Below, piece after piece: positions 8,723 to 17,117 of a DNA stretch of 37,224 bases; position 1 is the stretch's first letter, and every line of letters begins with the position of its first letter. The stretch is from QALR01 sp964466625. GTDB lineage: Bacteria; Bacillota; Clostridia; Oscillospirales; CAG-272. The position numbers were made by a program, and so were the translations under genes. Below the pieces are notes generated by a model that had not been told where the DNA came from, ran no database searches, and saw only the letters and a program-made list of their open reading frames with translations. Where the stretch lies: the NCBI GenBank assembly GCA_964466625.1, contig CAYXQF010000007.1, forward strand, positions 1 to 37,224, written 5' to 3'.

Positions 8723-9685
8723 TCAGTGTCCCACCTTATTCAGCATTTTATTAACAAGAACGTTGGAGCCCACCATCATCGCAAAAAGCACAACCGCAAT
8801 TGCAGAGGAATAACCAACTTCGAAACGCTGGTTACCGTAGTCCTGAAGGTGATGCATGATCGTATGAGCAGCGTAGTTAACGCTGGGGAAACCTGCAAGG
8901 TCGTTTACGATGGTACCAAAGTTGAAGGACTGGGTGATCGCCATAACCGCACCGAAGAGCATCTGCTGCTTCATGTTCGGAAGAGTTACAAACCAAAGTT
9001 CCTGCCAACGGTTTTTGATACCGTCCACCGCAGCTGCTTCGTACTGATCCTTCGGAATGGTCTGCAAACCACCGATAAAGGAAAGGAACGATACACCGAG
9101 AGAGGTCCAAAGAGCAACTACGATACAAAGGGGCATTACATAAGTTTCACTCTTAAAATACTGGATCGGCTCCTGAATAATGTCAAGACGCATCAAAATG
9201 GAGTTTACATAACCATAAGAGTCACCATCGAAGAGAACCTTCCAGATAAATGTCATACCTGTGGAAAGAGACGGTGCATAGAAGATCAAAGTAACAACGG
9301 CTCTAATCTTCGGAGGAAGTTCGTTAATGAACCAGGCTGTGAAAAGGGAGAGGATATAGGAAACCGGTCCCGTCATAACAGCGAAGATAAGTGTGTTTCC
9401 AACTGCCTGGATAAAGATATCGTCATCAAGGAACAGACGCATATAGTTATCAAGGAAGATAAACTTCGGCGGCTCGATCATGTTAAAGATCGTGAAGCTG
9501 AAAAACACAGAAAGAATAACCGGCAAAATGGTAAAGGTGAAGAAAATAAGGTAGTACGGCGCACACATGAGGTAAGCTGTGTAGTTACGCTTAATTTCTT
9601 TCCATGTCCACTGCCACTTTGTCATTTCTTTACGCGCCACGGGCTTAGGCGCTTTCTGTTTTGCTGCAACAGTTTTTTCTGACAT
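8723..9685 (-). CDS. Sugar ABC transporter permease (MalF/LplB type), first pair
   Basis: This 320-residue permease has a polar, lysine-rich N-terminus (1-30), a first membrane segment near 38-60 and the EAA loop EAAAVDGIKNRWQELWF from about residue 215. These are the marks of the MalF/LplB half of a carbohydrate ABC importer. It follows the solute-binding protein gene by 24 bases with an AAAGGAG ribosome binding site. It pairs with the next gene. No ATP-binding subunit is encoded in the operon, so it probably shares a general MsmX-type ATPase encoded elsewhere, as is known for such importers in Firmicutes. Confidence 0.94.
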   Translation of the reverse strand: MSEKTVAAKQKAPKPVARKEMTKWQWTWKEIKRNYTAYLMCAPYYLIFFTFTILPVILSVFFSFTIFNMIEPPKFIFLDNYMRLFLDDDIFIQAVGNTLIFAVMTGPVSYILSLFTAWFINELPPKIRAVVTLIFYAPSLSTGMTFIWKVLFDGDSYGYVNSILMRLDIIQEPIQYFKSETYVMPLCIVVALWTSLGVSFLSFIGGLQTIPKDQYEAAAVDGIKNRWQELWFVTLPNMKQQMLFGAVMAITQSFNFGTIVNDLAGFPSVNYAAHTIMHHLQDYGNQRFEVGYSSAIAVVLFAMMVGSNVLVNKMLNKVGH

Positions 9686-9709
9686 GTCCGTATTCTCCTT
9701 TGTTAGAAT

Positions 9710-12700
9710 TTATTTGGAAGGGATATAGAATTCACGGGTCAATTCATCACGTTTTCTCGCAAATTCAGCGTTGATGGTTTCTGTGTAGTCCATCAAAGAT
9801 TCAGCGGGGTTCGCGTCATTGTTGTAAACATTAAGGAATGCAAATTCAATGTTACGAGCGATGATATAAGAACCGGGCATTTCCGGTACGCCTTTAAGGT
9901 TAGCAAACTGGTTCTTGATTTCCTTGAGTTCGTTTGCTGTCCAAGACATATCATTGAAAGCTTCCATGTTAGCGGTTGCGTACTTACCTGCAGGACCGAG
10001 AAGAGCAACGAGTTCGTTTGCGTACTGACCCTGAACGGTAGCACCCATCCACCACTTGATGAACTTGAAACCTGCTTCGTCAGTACCTCTGTCAGCAGCG
10101 TCCATCATGATAACGATGGAGTTGATGGTGGTAACGATGGAGCGGTTTACTGTGCCATCTTCCTGAACGGTACCGGGAACGGTTGTAAAGCCCCAGAGAC
10201 CTTTAAGTTCAGGTGCGAAAATAGTAAACTGGTTGTAATAGGTAATATAGTCACCAATAAAGAGAGGCATTTCACCGGAACGGAAACGGTTCGCTGCGTC
10301 ATAAGTCAACGGGAAACGATACGTTGTAAAGAAGTTGCAAAGCTGAGTAAATGCGTCGAGCGTTACGTCTTCGTTAAAGGAAATTTCAGTACCGCCGTTG
10401 ATATAAAGTTCGCCGCCGTTCTGATAGATAAACATATTTGTGATACCGATATCACGGCCCATACCTACAAGGTAGTTCTGGCTTACAAGAATCGGCATGA
10501 TCGCATTGAATTCGTCCCAAGTGGTAGGAACTTCAATACCGAGCGAAGCAAAGATATCTTTGCGGTAGAACATTACGTTAAAGTTTTGTTTTTCGGGAAC
10601 ACCGTAAACAGCAGTTTCACCATCGGGAGAACCGAGAGCAACTGTAAAGGGTACCCAAGCGGATTCATGGAAGTATGTCTGAAGTTCATCGAAGCCTTCG
10701 TAATCGGAAAGGTCAAGAACCGCGCCACGAACCGCGTAGTTGATACAGTCGGAAGAAGTTACGTCCATCATAACGTCGGGGCCAACGCCTGACAGAGTCG
10801 CAGGAAGAAGTGTACCTGCCGTAACGAGCTTCAGATTGATACCGATGTCCGGATATTCTCTGCCGAAGCTTTCATCAATGATCTGACGAATAATCTGTGT
10901 GTATTCACGGGAAACAGTGGTCCAAACTTCAATATTAGTAACATCTTCGCCAGTTGCGGAAGAACCGAAGGAAGAGTTATCGCGAATGAAGCTGTAAAAG
11001 AACATCTGGATTTCATACCAAAGATCAGCGAAGAAACCGCCTTCTGCTTTGGGAAGTTCACCGCCTGCGGGCTGAACGATGATGTAGTCAAGGATCAAAG
11101 CCTGCTGACCGATGTTGTTGATCCAAGTACCAAGGTTACCGATATAAGACTTAAGCTGTGTGAAGTTCTTAGCGATCTGACGTTCACTGTTTGCCGCCAT
11201 CTTTTCAAGAACACGGGCAACGTTTTCGATCGTCGCATTTGCTTCACTAGACTTACCGCCTGCAATTTCCTTGATCTCCTCAGAGATCGCGTAAAGCTGT
11301 TTGGAGAGCTTGCCCATTTCGGAAATTTCATCAGGAATACGTTTGTAGTAGCTATAGTCCATGTACGGGTCAGGATCAGAACCGGAAATCTGAAGGATCT
11401 TGATGTAGATCGCATTGATTCTGGTTACACAATCACGGATTTCCGCGATCATCTCACCGAGGTTACCATAGTTAACTTCGAGCTTGATGGTGTGTACGCC
11501 TTCGTCAAGATAAAATTCAAATTCGGTATCGCCGTCGCCAAGCGCGCCAACCTGCCACTTGTCACTGTAAAGGAATTCGAGGTTGTTTGCTTCCTCGAAA
11601 GGAACTTCGCCGTCAATATAGACTCTGCGGGATACGAACAAACCTTTGATCGCGTCCTGAAGGAATCTGGTGTTGATGGTGTACATGCCCGCTTTACCTT
11701 CGGGAATGGTGATCTGCCATTCGATCCACTGACCAACGGAAGCCCAGTTATAAGAACCGTTCTTACCGCCGATATCGTTGATCCAAGTGTAGCTTGCGTG
11801 CTGAGGGCTGGTAGCAGCGGAGGTTCTGTCATTCTGACCATAAATGGTGCTGGAAGAAGTAGCAAGACAGAATTCTGCTTCCAATTTAATAATAGAGTCT
11901 GCGGGAGCTGCAGTGTGACCTGCTGCCGCATGCTGTGCCTTGTATTCTTCATAAGAGATCAAGGTTGTTCTTTCGCGAAGTATGGGATTTTCAACCACAA
12001 CAGGCTCTTTCTGTGCCTCAAGTGTGATTGTGTGTTCACCCGCTTCGAGATAGAACCAGAACTCACCGTTGTAGTAACCGGTAGGGTCTGTTACCGCGTA
12101 GTCTGTCCAAACAGGTGCTTCCGCTTTGGACGGACGACGGTCGTTTTCCGCACTGTCCTTTTCGTAAAGGATATCCGCGATGTTACCGTTTTCATCGTAA
12201 ACGATCTGATCTTCGGTCAAAACGTCTATCCAACGTTTAGTCATGCGGAGATTACGAACTTCGGTGAAAGGAACTTCGCCGTCAATGCGAAGTGTTCTTT
12301 CTACGTCAGTTGCCTTGGACTCAACTGCGTAGTAAGGAATTTCGATCGCATAGAGTGCGGTTTCGGGAACGGTCACTGTCCACGAAACACTGCCGGTATC
12401 GGGAAGGTAGACAACATTTGTCTTGCCCTCGAACTCCGCTTTGACCTCTGCGCCCTCGGGGAGAGCGTCCGCGATCAATTCGGACTGGATCGGTTCACCC
12501 GTGTAAAGCGGGTAAGTACCGTATTTTTCCCTATACTCGTTCCATGTGTCATCTCCGAGTATTTCAAGAGCTTCTGCGGTTACAGATTCATCTTTCGTTT
12601 TTGTAGATGTAGATGCCGCAAACACACCGGAAAAAAGACCGGTCAGCATCAGAACACTGAGAACCAGAGCGAGAACTCTTGTAAGCTTTGAGTTTTCCAT
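9710..12700 (-). CDS. Large extracellular solute-binding protein with two N-terminal beta domains
   Basis: The ATG at 12700 is chosen because GAGGAGG lies about 7 bases upstream; an in-frame start 24 codons earlier lacks one and would spoil the signal peptide. The 996-residue product has a signal peptide (about 1-27, ending SGVFAAS) with no lipobox cysteine. Two related beta domains follow: RIDGEVPF near 136 and FYLEAGEHTITLEA near 214 match YIDGEVPF near 360 and FYLDEGVHTIKLEV near 395. They look like jelly-roll carbohydrate-binding modules. A long helical region (about 458-577) leads to a type 1 solute-binding domain (about 585-985) with the usual DVMMD and GVPEKQNFNVMFYR features. It is more than twice the normal length (about 430). 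First gene of the operon; it should deliver a glycan to the permeases. Confidence 0.9.
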   Translation of the reverse strand: MENSKLTRVLALVLSVLMLTGLFSGVFAASTSTKTKDESVTAEALEILGDDTWNEYREKYGTYPLYTGEPIQSELIADALPEGAEVKAEFEGKTNVVYLPDTGSVSWTVTVPETALYAIEIPYYAVESKATDVERTLRIDGEVPFTEVRNLRMTKRWIDVLTEDQIVYDENGNIADILYEKDSAENDRRPSKAEAPVWTDYAVTDPTGYYNGEFWFYLEAGEHTITLEAQKEPVVVENPILRERTTLISYEEYKAQHAAAGHTAAPADSIIKLEAEFCLATSSSTIYGQNDRTSAATSPQHASYTWINDIGGKNGSYNWASVGQWIEWQITIPEGKAGMYTINTRFLQDAIKGLFVSRRVYIDGEVPFEEANNLEFLYSDKWQVGALGDGDTEFEFYLDEGVHTIKLEVNYGNLGEMIAEIRDCVTRINAIYIKILQISGSDPDPYMDYSYYKRIPDEISEMGKLSKQLYAISEEIKEIAGGKSSEANATIENVARVLEKMAANSERQIAKNFTQLKSYIGNLGTWINNIGQQALILDYIIVQPAGGELPKAEGGFFADLWYEIQMFFYSFIRDNSSFGSSATGEDVTNIEVWTTVSREYTQIIRQIIDESFGREYPDIGINLKLVTAGTLLPATLSGVGPDVMMDVTSSDCINYAVRGAVLDLSDYEGFDELQTYFHESAWVPFTVALGSPDGETAVYGVPEKQNFNVMFYRKDIFASLGIEVPTTWDEFNAIMPILVSQNYLVGMGRDIGITNMFIYQNGGELYINGGTEISFNEDVTLDAFTQLCNFFTTYRFPLTYDAANRFRSGEMPLFIGDYITYYNQFTIFAPELKGLWGFTTVPGTVQEDGTVNRSIVTTINSIVIMMDAADRGTDEAGFKFIKWWMGATVQGQYANELVALLGPAGKYATANMEAFNDMSWTANELKEIKNQFANLKGVPEMPGSYIIARNIEFAFLNVYNNDANPAESLMDYTETINAEFARKRDELTREFYIPSK

Positions 12701-12793
12701 AGATTTTCCTCCTCTAACGGAATTTAATGTACTAACAGCTAAAACCCCGTGCCGTTTTTTGTAAAGCGACACAATAGCGCTTATTACTTTAAT

Positions 12794-12822
12794 ATACTAC
12801 CACTCAATTCACAAAAAATCAA
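12794..12822 (-). promoter_or_regulatory. Probable promoter of the sugar-uptake operon
   Basis: Read on the minus strand, TTGATT (12822-12817) is followed after 17 bases by TAGTAT (12799-12794). Predicted transcripts would start near 12787 and give a leader of about 87 bases before the solute-binding protein ATG. The match to the sigma-A consensus is fair, not strong, which would suit a regulated promoter. Confidence 0.5.
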
Positions 12823-13211
12823 TAATTTCAGACACCACTTTTTTCATCCTTTTGTGTGATATTCCCGAAAGCAGGCACCCCAAAACGGCATTTTTTGAAG
12901 AGAAAGTCCTCGCGCGCGCAACATATTTAATATGATGAATTTTATAAACTTACATTTCAAAAAAGCATCTCCGTAAAGAGTTTTTGTAATTTACCGTCAC
13001 AAAAGCACAGACAAAAAAACACCTGCATTTTGCTTGATTTTTCAACAAAATGGAATGTACGCAAATCGATTGTTTTCGTTTGGTAAATTGTATTTAACAA
13101 TCAATTTTCAAGGTCCATCATCATCCCAAAACACCCCGACTTCTTTTTTTGGTGAAATTAAACAAATTAAGAAGCTGCCGTTTGACAAGAAGACAACTTT
13201 CACAAAAAAAG
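12823..13211. other. AT-rich intergenic stretch without a convincing gene
   Basis: Between the operon promoter and the terminator of the mnmA operon there is no open frame with coding character or a ribosome binding site. The stretch holds a perfect 13-base palindrome (CATATTTAATATG, 12922-12934), a short run of CG repeats (12911-12919) and an imperfect 11-bp inverted repeat (13064-13074 with 13096-13106). These may be operators or remnants of a lost gene; nothing shows which. Confidence 0.4.
13064..13106. repeat. Imperfect 11-bp inverted repeat
   Basis: AATCGATTGTT (13064-13074) is matched in reverse complement by AACAATCAATT (13096-13106) with one mismatch and a 21-base spacer. No U-run follows, so it is not a simple terminator. 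It lies roughly 240 bases upstream of the operon promoter. Confidence 0.4.
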
Positions 13212-13251
13212 AAAAACCACCGTTTTTTACGCAAAAAAACGGTGGTTTTTT
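13212..13251 (-). terminator. Rho-independent terminator of the zapA-mnmA operon
   Basis: AAAAACCACCGTTTTTT pairs with AAAAAAACGGTGGTTTTTT around a short ACGC turn. A-runs and T-runs lie on both sides. It sits 62 bases past the mnmA stop codon and should end the eight-gene minus-strand transcript before the sugar operon promoter. Confidence 0.9.
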
Positions 13252-13312
13252 CTAATATTTAATTTTATTGAACTGATTATCGCCTTTTTTATTAGCGAGT
13301 CTGTTCAAGTTC

Positions 13313-14344
13313 TTAAACAATGATTCCGCCGAATAAAATTCGGTCATTTTCATAAAAAACAACGGATTGACCGGGTGTGATCGCACGCACAGGACGGTCA
13401 AAATGCACTTCTGCCGTGTCCCCGAAAATGCGCACGGACGCCATTTCCGGCTTTGCCGCATAGCGTATTTTCGCCTCTGCACGCACCTGTGCATAATCCC
13501 CGGGAGCAAGCTTCATAAAATTCAAAGTGTTGCATGTGAGATGATCGGAAAAGATGCGTTTTTCATCATCGGCAAGCGTCACGGTGTTCAGCTTCGGATC
13601 GATCGAAACGACAAAGGCAGGCTTGCCGAGCGAGATGCCAAGACCTTTTCTCTGCCCCACGGTATAACGAATGATGCCCTCATGCGTTCCGAGTTTTTTT
13701 CCGTCCATATCCACAAAATCGCCTTTCGGAAATTTACCAACAGCGTTTTCAATATAAGAAACGTAATCGTTCGAGGGGATAAAACAAATCTCCTGGCTTT
13801 CCGGCGCATCTGCCGCAGGAAGTGCGAGTTCTTTGGCTTCTGTTTTGATATCCGCTTTCGACATCTTGCGAAGCGGAAACGCCAACATCGAAAGTTGCTC
13901 TTGCGTCAAGCGCCAAAGAACGTAGCTTTGATCTTTTCTGCGGTCGTCCGCTTTCTCGATATAGTATCGGCCCGTCTCCTCGTCCTTGCCAACGTTCACG
14001 TAATGCCCCGTTGCCACGTGGGCAATTCCCTGCTCTTTCGCAAAATCACAAAGAGAAGCCACCTTCACATAGCGATTGCAGATCACGCAGGGATTCGGCG
14101 TTCTTGCCGCCGTATATTCGGAAAGAAAATCGTGAATGACGATATCGCGGAATTTTTCCGTGCAGTCGATCACGTGGAGCGGCACACCCACCGATTCTGC
14201 CGCGCGCTTTGCTCCTTCGATATCCGTATTTTCACTCATTTTCAGAACAGCACCGACCACGTCATAGCCTGCGCGCTTCAAAGCAAGCGCCGAATACGTG
14301 CTGTCAATGCCGCCGCTCATGCCGAGCAATATTTTCTCTGCCAT
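13313..14344 (-). CDS. mnmA: tRNA-specific 2-thiouridylase MnmA
   Basis: MnmA puts sulfur on position 2 of the wobble uridine in tRNAs for Lys, Glu and Gln, in the cytoplasm. The 343-residue product opens with MAEKILLGMSGGIDSTYSAL, holding the SGGxDS PP-loop that binds ATP. The two catalytic cysteines are visible in TPNPCVICN and ESQEICFIPSNDY, and YTVGQRKGLGI marks the central domain. The beta-barrel C-terminus is complete. Length is slightly under the usual 360. The start at 14344 has GGAGG six bases upstream; a longer in-frame start would extend into the rnhA region and has no good site. It is the last gene of the operon, 14 bases after rnhA. Confidence 0.96.
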   Translation of the reverse strand: MAEKILLGMSGGIDSTYSALALKRAGYDVVGAVLKMSENTDIEGAKRAAESVGVPLHVIDCTEKFRDIVIHDFLSEYTAARTPNPCVICNRYVKVASLCDFAKEQGIAHVATGHYVNVGKDEETGRYYIEKADDRRKDQSYVLWRLTQEQLSMLAFPLRKMSKADIKTEAKELALPAADAPESQEICFIPSNDYVSYIENAVGKFPKGDFVDMDGKKLGTHEGIIRYTVGQRKGLGISLGKPAFVVSIDPKLNTVTLADDEKRIFSDHLTCNTLNFMKLAPGDYAQVRAEAKIRYAAKPEMASVRIFGDTAEVHFDRPVRAITPGQSVVFYENDRILFGGIIV

Positions 14345-14358
14345 ATAAACCTCCGAAA

Positions 14359-14796
14359 TCAGCGAAAAGATTCTGCCGCCGCAACGGCGAGTCTGTCGCA
14401 TCGTTCGTTATATTCATGCCCATTATGACCGCGGATCCAGACAAAATCCACCTTGTGAACGGAAAGAAGCATCAAGATCTCTTCCCAAAGATCGGGATTG
14501 AGTGCAGGCTTGCCATCGCCTTTTTTCCAACCCTTAGCCTTCCAGGATTTCGCCCAACCTTTTGTGATCGCATCAACCAGATATTTGGAATCCGACCAAA
14601 GCTCCACCTCACAAGGTTCTTTCAGCGCGCGAAGTCCCGCGATCGCCGCGGAAAGCTCCATGCGGTTATTCGTCGTCTTCGCTTCACCGCCCGAAAGCTC
14701 TTTTTCCACGCCGCCGTAAACGATGATGCACCCCCAACCGCCGGGGCCGGGATTGCCCTTGCAGGCGCCGTCCGTATACATTTTTATCTTTTTCAT
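14359..14796 (-). CDS. rnhA: Ribonuclease HI
   Basis: This 145-residue enzyme cuts the RNA strand of RNA-DNA hybrids, clearing R-loops and primers. All catalytic residues are in place and fall almost exactly where they do in the E. coli enzyme: D9 (YTDGACKGNPGPGG), E47 (NNRMELSA), D69 (SDSKYLVD), H124 (RGHNGH) and D134 (ERCDRLA). The basic, Trp-rich handle region (KGWAKSWKAKGWKKGDGK, residues 79-96) is present, so this is the E. coli-like type with a full substrate-binding handle. A GGAG site precedes the ATG. It lies between the Gfo/Idh gene and mnmA in the housekeeping operon. Confidence 0.97.
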   Translation of the reverse strand: MKKIKMYTDGACKGNPGPGGWGCIIVYGGVEKELSGGEAKTTNNRMELSAAIAGLRALKEPCEVELWSDSKYLVDAITKGWAKSWKAKGWKKGDGKPALNPDLWEEILMLLSVHKVDFVWIRGHNGHEYNERCDRLAVAAAESFR

Positions 14797-14827
14797 ATAG
14801 TTCTCCGATTTTTATTTGATGATTGCC

Positions 14828-15835
14828 TCAAATCGTCACCGTTATTCCCTCGTCCTGCGATTGTCTTGCCGCAAGCGCGGTTTTTGTCGCAAAGAATGTA
14901 TCTTCGGCAGAAACGCGGCACACGCCTTTTCCCTCGATCTCAAGAATAAATTCCTCGAAAAGCTCAGTTTCGGTGTTCACAAGAGGAAGTTCTCTCTCCC
15001 CTTCCCCGTCAATGACATAAACTTTACCGCCACGCACTTCCAAAATACCTTTTTCGCCGACAAGGCGCAAACGGTCGTCGTCATGTGTCGGCGCCATCTT
15101 CGGGCGCATCACGTCTGCCGAAACCGATGCCATTTTGCCACCCGCACAAGCAAAAACGCAGAGCGTGGACGCTTCCATCGTGCCGTTGCCTGCATTGCAA
15201 GCGGTACTGCCGTATGCCGTTGCCGCAATAGGACGAAGACCACCGATGCGTTCCACCCATTCGATGGCATGGATCGCCACCCACGGGATCGTGCCGCCGT
15301 AGCGCGCACGATCGGAATAAAATTTCTCGCGGTTACCCATGCGGTAAGATTTCTGCGCGTTGGCAAGACGGATATCCCCAAGCGCGCCGCTCTTCACAAA
15401 GCGATATGCCGTTTCAAAATGCGGAAGATAGTCGATACCAAACATGCCCGTAAAGCAAAGATTTTTCTCTGCCGCATATTTTTCTTTCATTTCATAATAT
15501 GTCTTTTCGAGAAGCGCAAGCGTTTCAAGGTCTGTCGCCACGGGCTTTTCACAAAAGACGGAAATCCCCATTTGGAGTGCTTCCATCGCGATCTTGCCGT
15601 TATCCGCCATGACGGTGTTTATCACAGCCACATCAGGCTTCTCCTGCACAAGCATCTCTTTCCAATCCTCATAGATCTTCGGTGCGAAGCCGAATCTTTC
15701 AAGGTTTTTCATCGCCCTCCCTTGAAAATCCTCTGCATCGGGAAAGACAATGCCGGAAAAATTCATACCGTATTTTTTCGCCGTCGCAATCGCATAAGCA
15801 TAATGCCCGATTGTACCAATCTGAACAAGTTTCAT
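14828..15835 (-). CDS. Gfo/Idh/MocA family oxidoreductase
   Basis: This 335-residue cytoplasmic protein has the two-domain form of NAD(P)-dependent sugar or inositol dehydrogenases. The nucleotide-binding turn is GTIGHYAYA instead of the usual GxGxxG. The family's CEKP motif, whose lysine is catalytic, is present near residue 95 (GISVFCEKPVATD). The C-terminal domain includes WVAIHAIEWVERI, where the histidine is the usual active-site candidate. The substrate cannot be told. It is placed among DNA-repair and RNA genes, 12 bases after rarA and 31 before rnhA, so it is co-transcribed with them without a clear functional link. GGGGGAG gives a strong start. Confidence 0.88.
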   Translation of the reverse strand: MKLVQIGTIGHYAYAIATAKKYGMNFSGIVFPDAEDFQGRAMKNLERFGFAPKIYEDWKEMLVQEKPDVAVINTVMADNGKIAMEALQMGISVFCEKPVATDLETLALLEKTYYEMKEKYAAEKNLCFTGMFGIDYLPHFETAYRFVKSGALGDIRLANAQKSYRMGNREKFYSDRARYGGTIPWVAIHAIEWVERIGGLRPIAATAYGSTACNAGNGTMEASTLCVFACAGGKMASVSADVMRPKMAPTHDDDRLRLVGEKGILEVRGGKVYVIDGEGERELPLVNTETELFEEFILEIEGKGVCRVSAEDTFFATKTALAARQSQDEGITVTI

Positions 15836-15847
15836 AAAAACTCCCCC

Positions 15848-17104
15848 TTAATTCCCTTTAATTTTATCCCAATAAAGCTTTGCCGCCTGCTCTGTTTTGT
15901 TCTCCCCATAAGTATAAAAATGGACATTTTTCAGATCATCAGGCAAATACTGCTGTTTGATATAATGGTTCGGATAATCGTGCGGATAGAGATAATTCTG
16001 CCCTTTTTGCGAGGAATTTTCTCCATCGAAATGCACGTTTTGCAAGCATCTGGGGAACGTTGCACCTTTGCCTGCTGCCACCGCATCCGTCGCGGCGTGC
16101 AGTCCAAGATAAGCAGAATTGGATTTCGGCGAAGTAGCAAGAAGCACCGCCGCGTTGGCAAGAGGGATCTTCGCTTCGGGAAGTCCAAGTTCTCTCGCGC
16201 TTTCCACGCAGGAGCGCACGATGACCGCCGCCATCGGATAAGCAAGCCCGATATCTTCGCTTGCAATCACTTGCAAACGGCGGCATACCGAAATCAGGTC
16301 ACCCCCCGCGAGGAGTTTGGAAAGATAAAAAAGTGTGGCATCGGGATCCGAGCCGCGGATGGATTTCTGCAAAGCGGAGAGCAGATCATAATGACCGTCA
16401 CCGTCCTTATCGAAGCCTGCCATGCCCATCACCTCAGGGAGAAACGCGCGAACGGCATCTTCTGTGATCGCATCGTATACGCTGGCAATGTTTTCATAAA
16501 GCCCCACCGCACGTCTGGCGTCCCCTGCTGCCGCCGAAACGATCATCGAAAGTGCATTTTCCTCCAAAGAAACCGCCTTTCCCGTTTCCTCAGCAAAGAT
16601 TTTTGCCGCTCGGCGCACCGCCATTTTCAGTTCATTTGCTGTCAGCGGCTTAAATTCAAAGACCGCCGAACGGGAAATAATTGCAGGATAGATATAAAAA
16701 TAGGGATTTTCCGTTGTGGAAGCAATGAGAGTAATTCTTCCGTTTTCTATAAATTCAAGCAGCGATTGCTGTTGCTTTTTATTAAAATACTGCATCTCAT
16801 CAAGATAAAGAAGCACACCGCCCGTGCCAAGAAGCGAGCCGCTTTCAGCGATGACAGTCTTTACGTCAGCAAGACTCGCACTCGTGGCGTTGAGTTTATA
16901 GAGCGTTTTTCCTGCCGCCTTGGCAAGAATGTTTGCCGCCGTAGTCTTACCCGTTCCCGACGGACCGTAAAAGATCATATTCGGGATATGCCCCACCTTT
17001 TGCATTTTCTGAAAAATGCCGTCCGCACCGAAAAGCTTTTGGTCACCCACCATATCGGCAAAGCTTTCGGGGCGCACCTTATCCGCCAAAGGTTGCTGTA
17101 ACAT
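15848..17104 (-). CDS. rarA: Replication-associated recombination protein A (RarA/MgsA AAA+ ATPase)
   Basis: RarA is a clamp-loader-like AAA+ ATPase that acts at stalled replication forks. The 418-residue product starts MLQQPLADKVRPESFADMVG, the typical family opening. Walker A is YGPSGTGKTTAAN, Walker B LLYLDEMQYF, and a sensor ASTTENPYF follows. The C-terminal half carries the tetramerisation domain with RRLQVIASEDIGLAYP. The ATG at 17104 has AAAGGAG at 8 bases; the ATG two codons earlier sits only two bases from the site and is less likely. Gene order nth-rarA-Gfo/Idh is tightly spaced (7-13 bases). Length and motifs are complete. Confidence 0.96.
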   Translation of the reverse strand: MLQQPLADKVRPESFADMVGDQKLFGADGIFQKMQKVGHIPNMIFYGPSGTGKTTAANILAKAAGKTLYKLNATSASLADVKTVIAESGSLLGTGGVLLYLDEMQYFNKKQQQSLLEFIENGRITLIASTTENPYFYIYPAIISRSAVFEFKPLTANELKMAVRRAAKIFAEETGKAVSLEENALSMIVSAAAGDARRAVGLYENIASVYDAITEDAVRAFLPEVMGMAGFDKDGDGHYDLLSALQKSIRGSDPDATLFYLSKLLAGGDLISVCRRLQVIASEDIGLAYPMAAVIVRSCVESARELGLPEAKIPLANAAVLLATSPKSNSAYLGLHAATDAVAAGKGATFPRCLQNVHFDGENSSQKGQNYLYPHDYPNHYIKQQYLPDDLKNVHFYTYGENKTEQAAKLYWDKIKGN

Positions 17105-17117
17105 AGCCATTTCTCCT

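Noticed and set aside
13034..13255. Small plus-strand open frame of 73 codons in the intergenic stretch
   Set aside because: It runs through the terminator hairpin, lacks a ribosome binding site and has a low-complexity Lys/Phe-rich product.
13252..13509. Minus-strand open frame of 85 codons at the end of mnmA
   Set aside because: It overlaps the conserved C-terminal coding part of mnmA in another frame.
14816..17101. Plus-strand open frame of 761 codons opposite the Gfo/Idh gene and rarA
   Set aside because: It is a shadow in complementary register; the minus-strand products carry clear family motifs.
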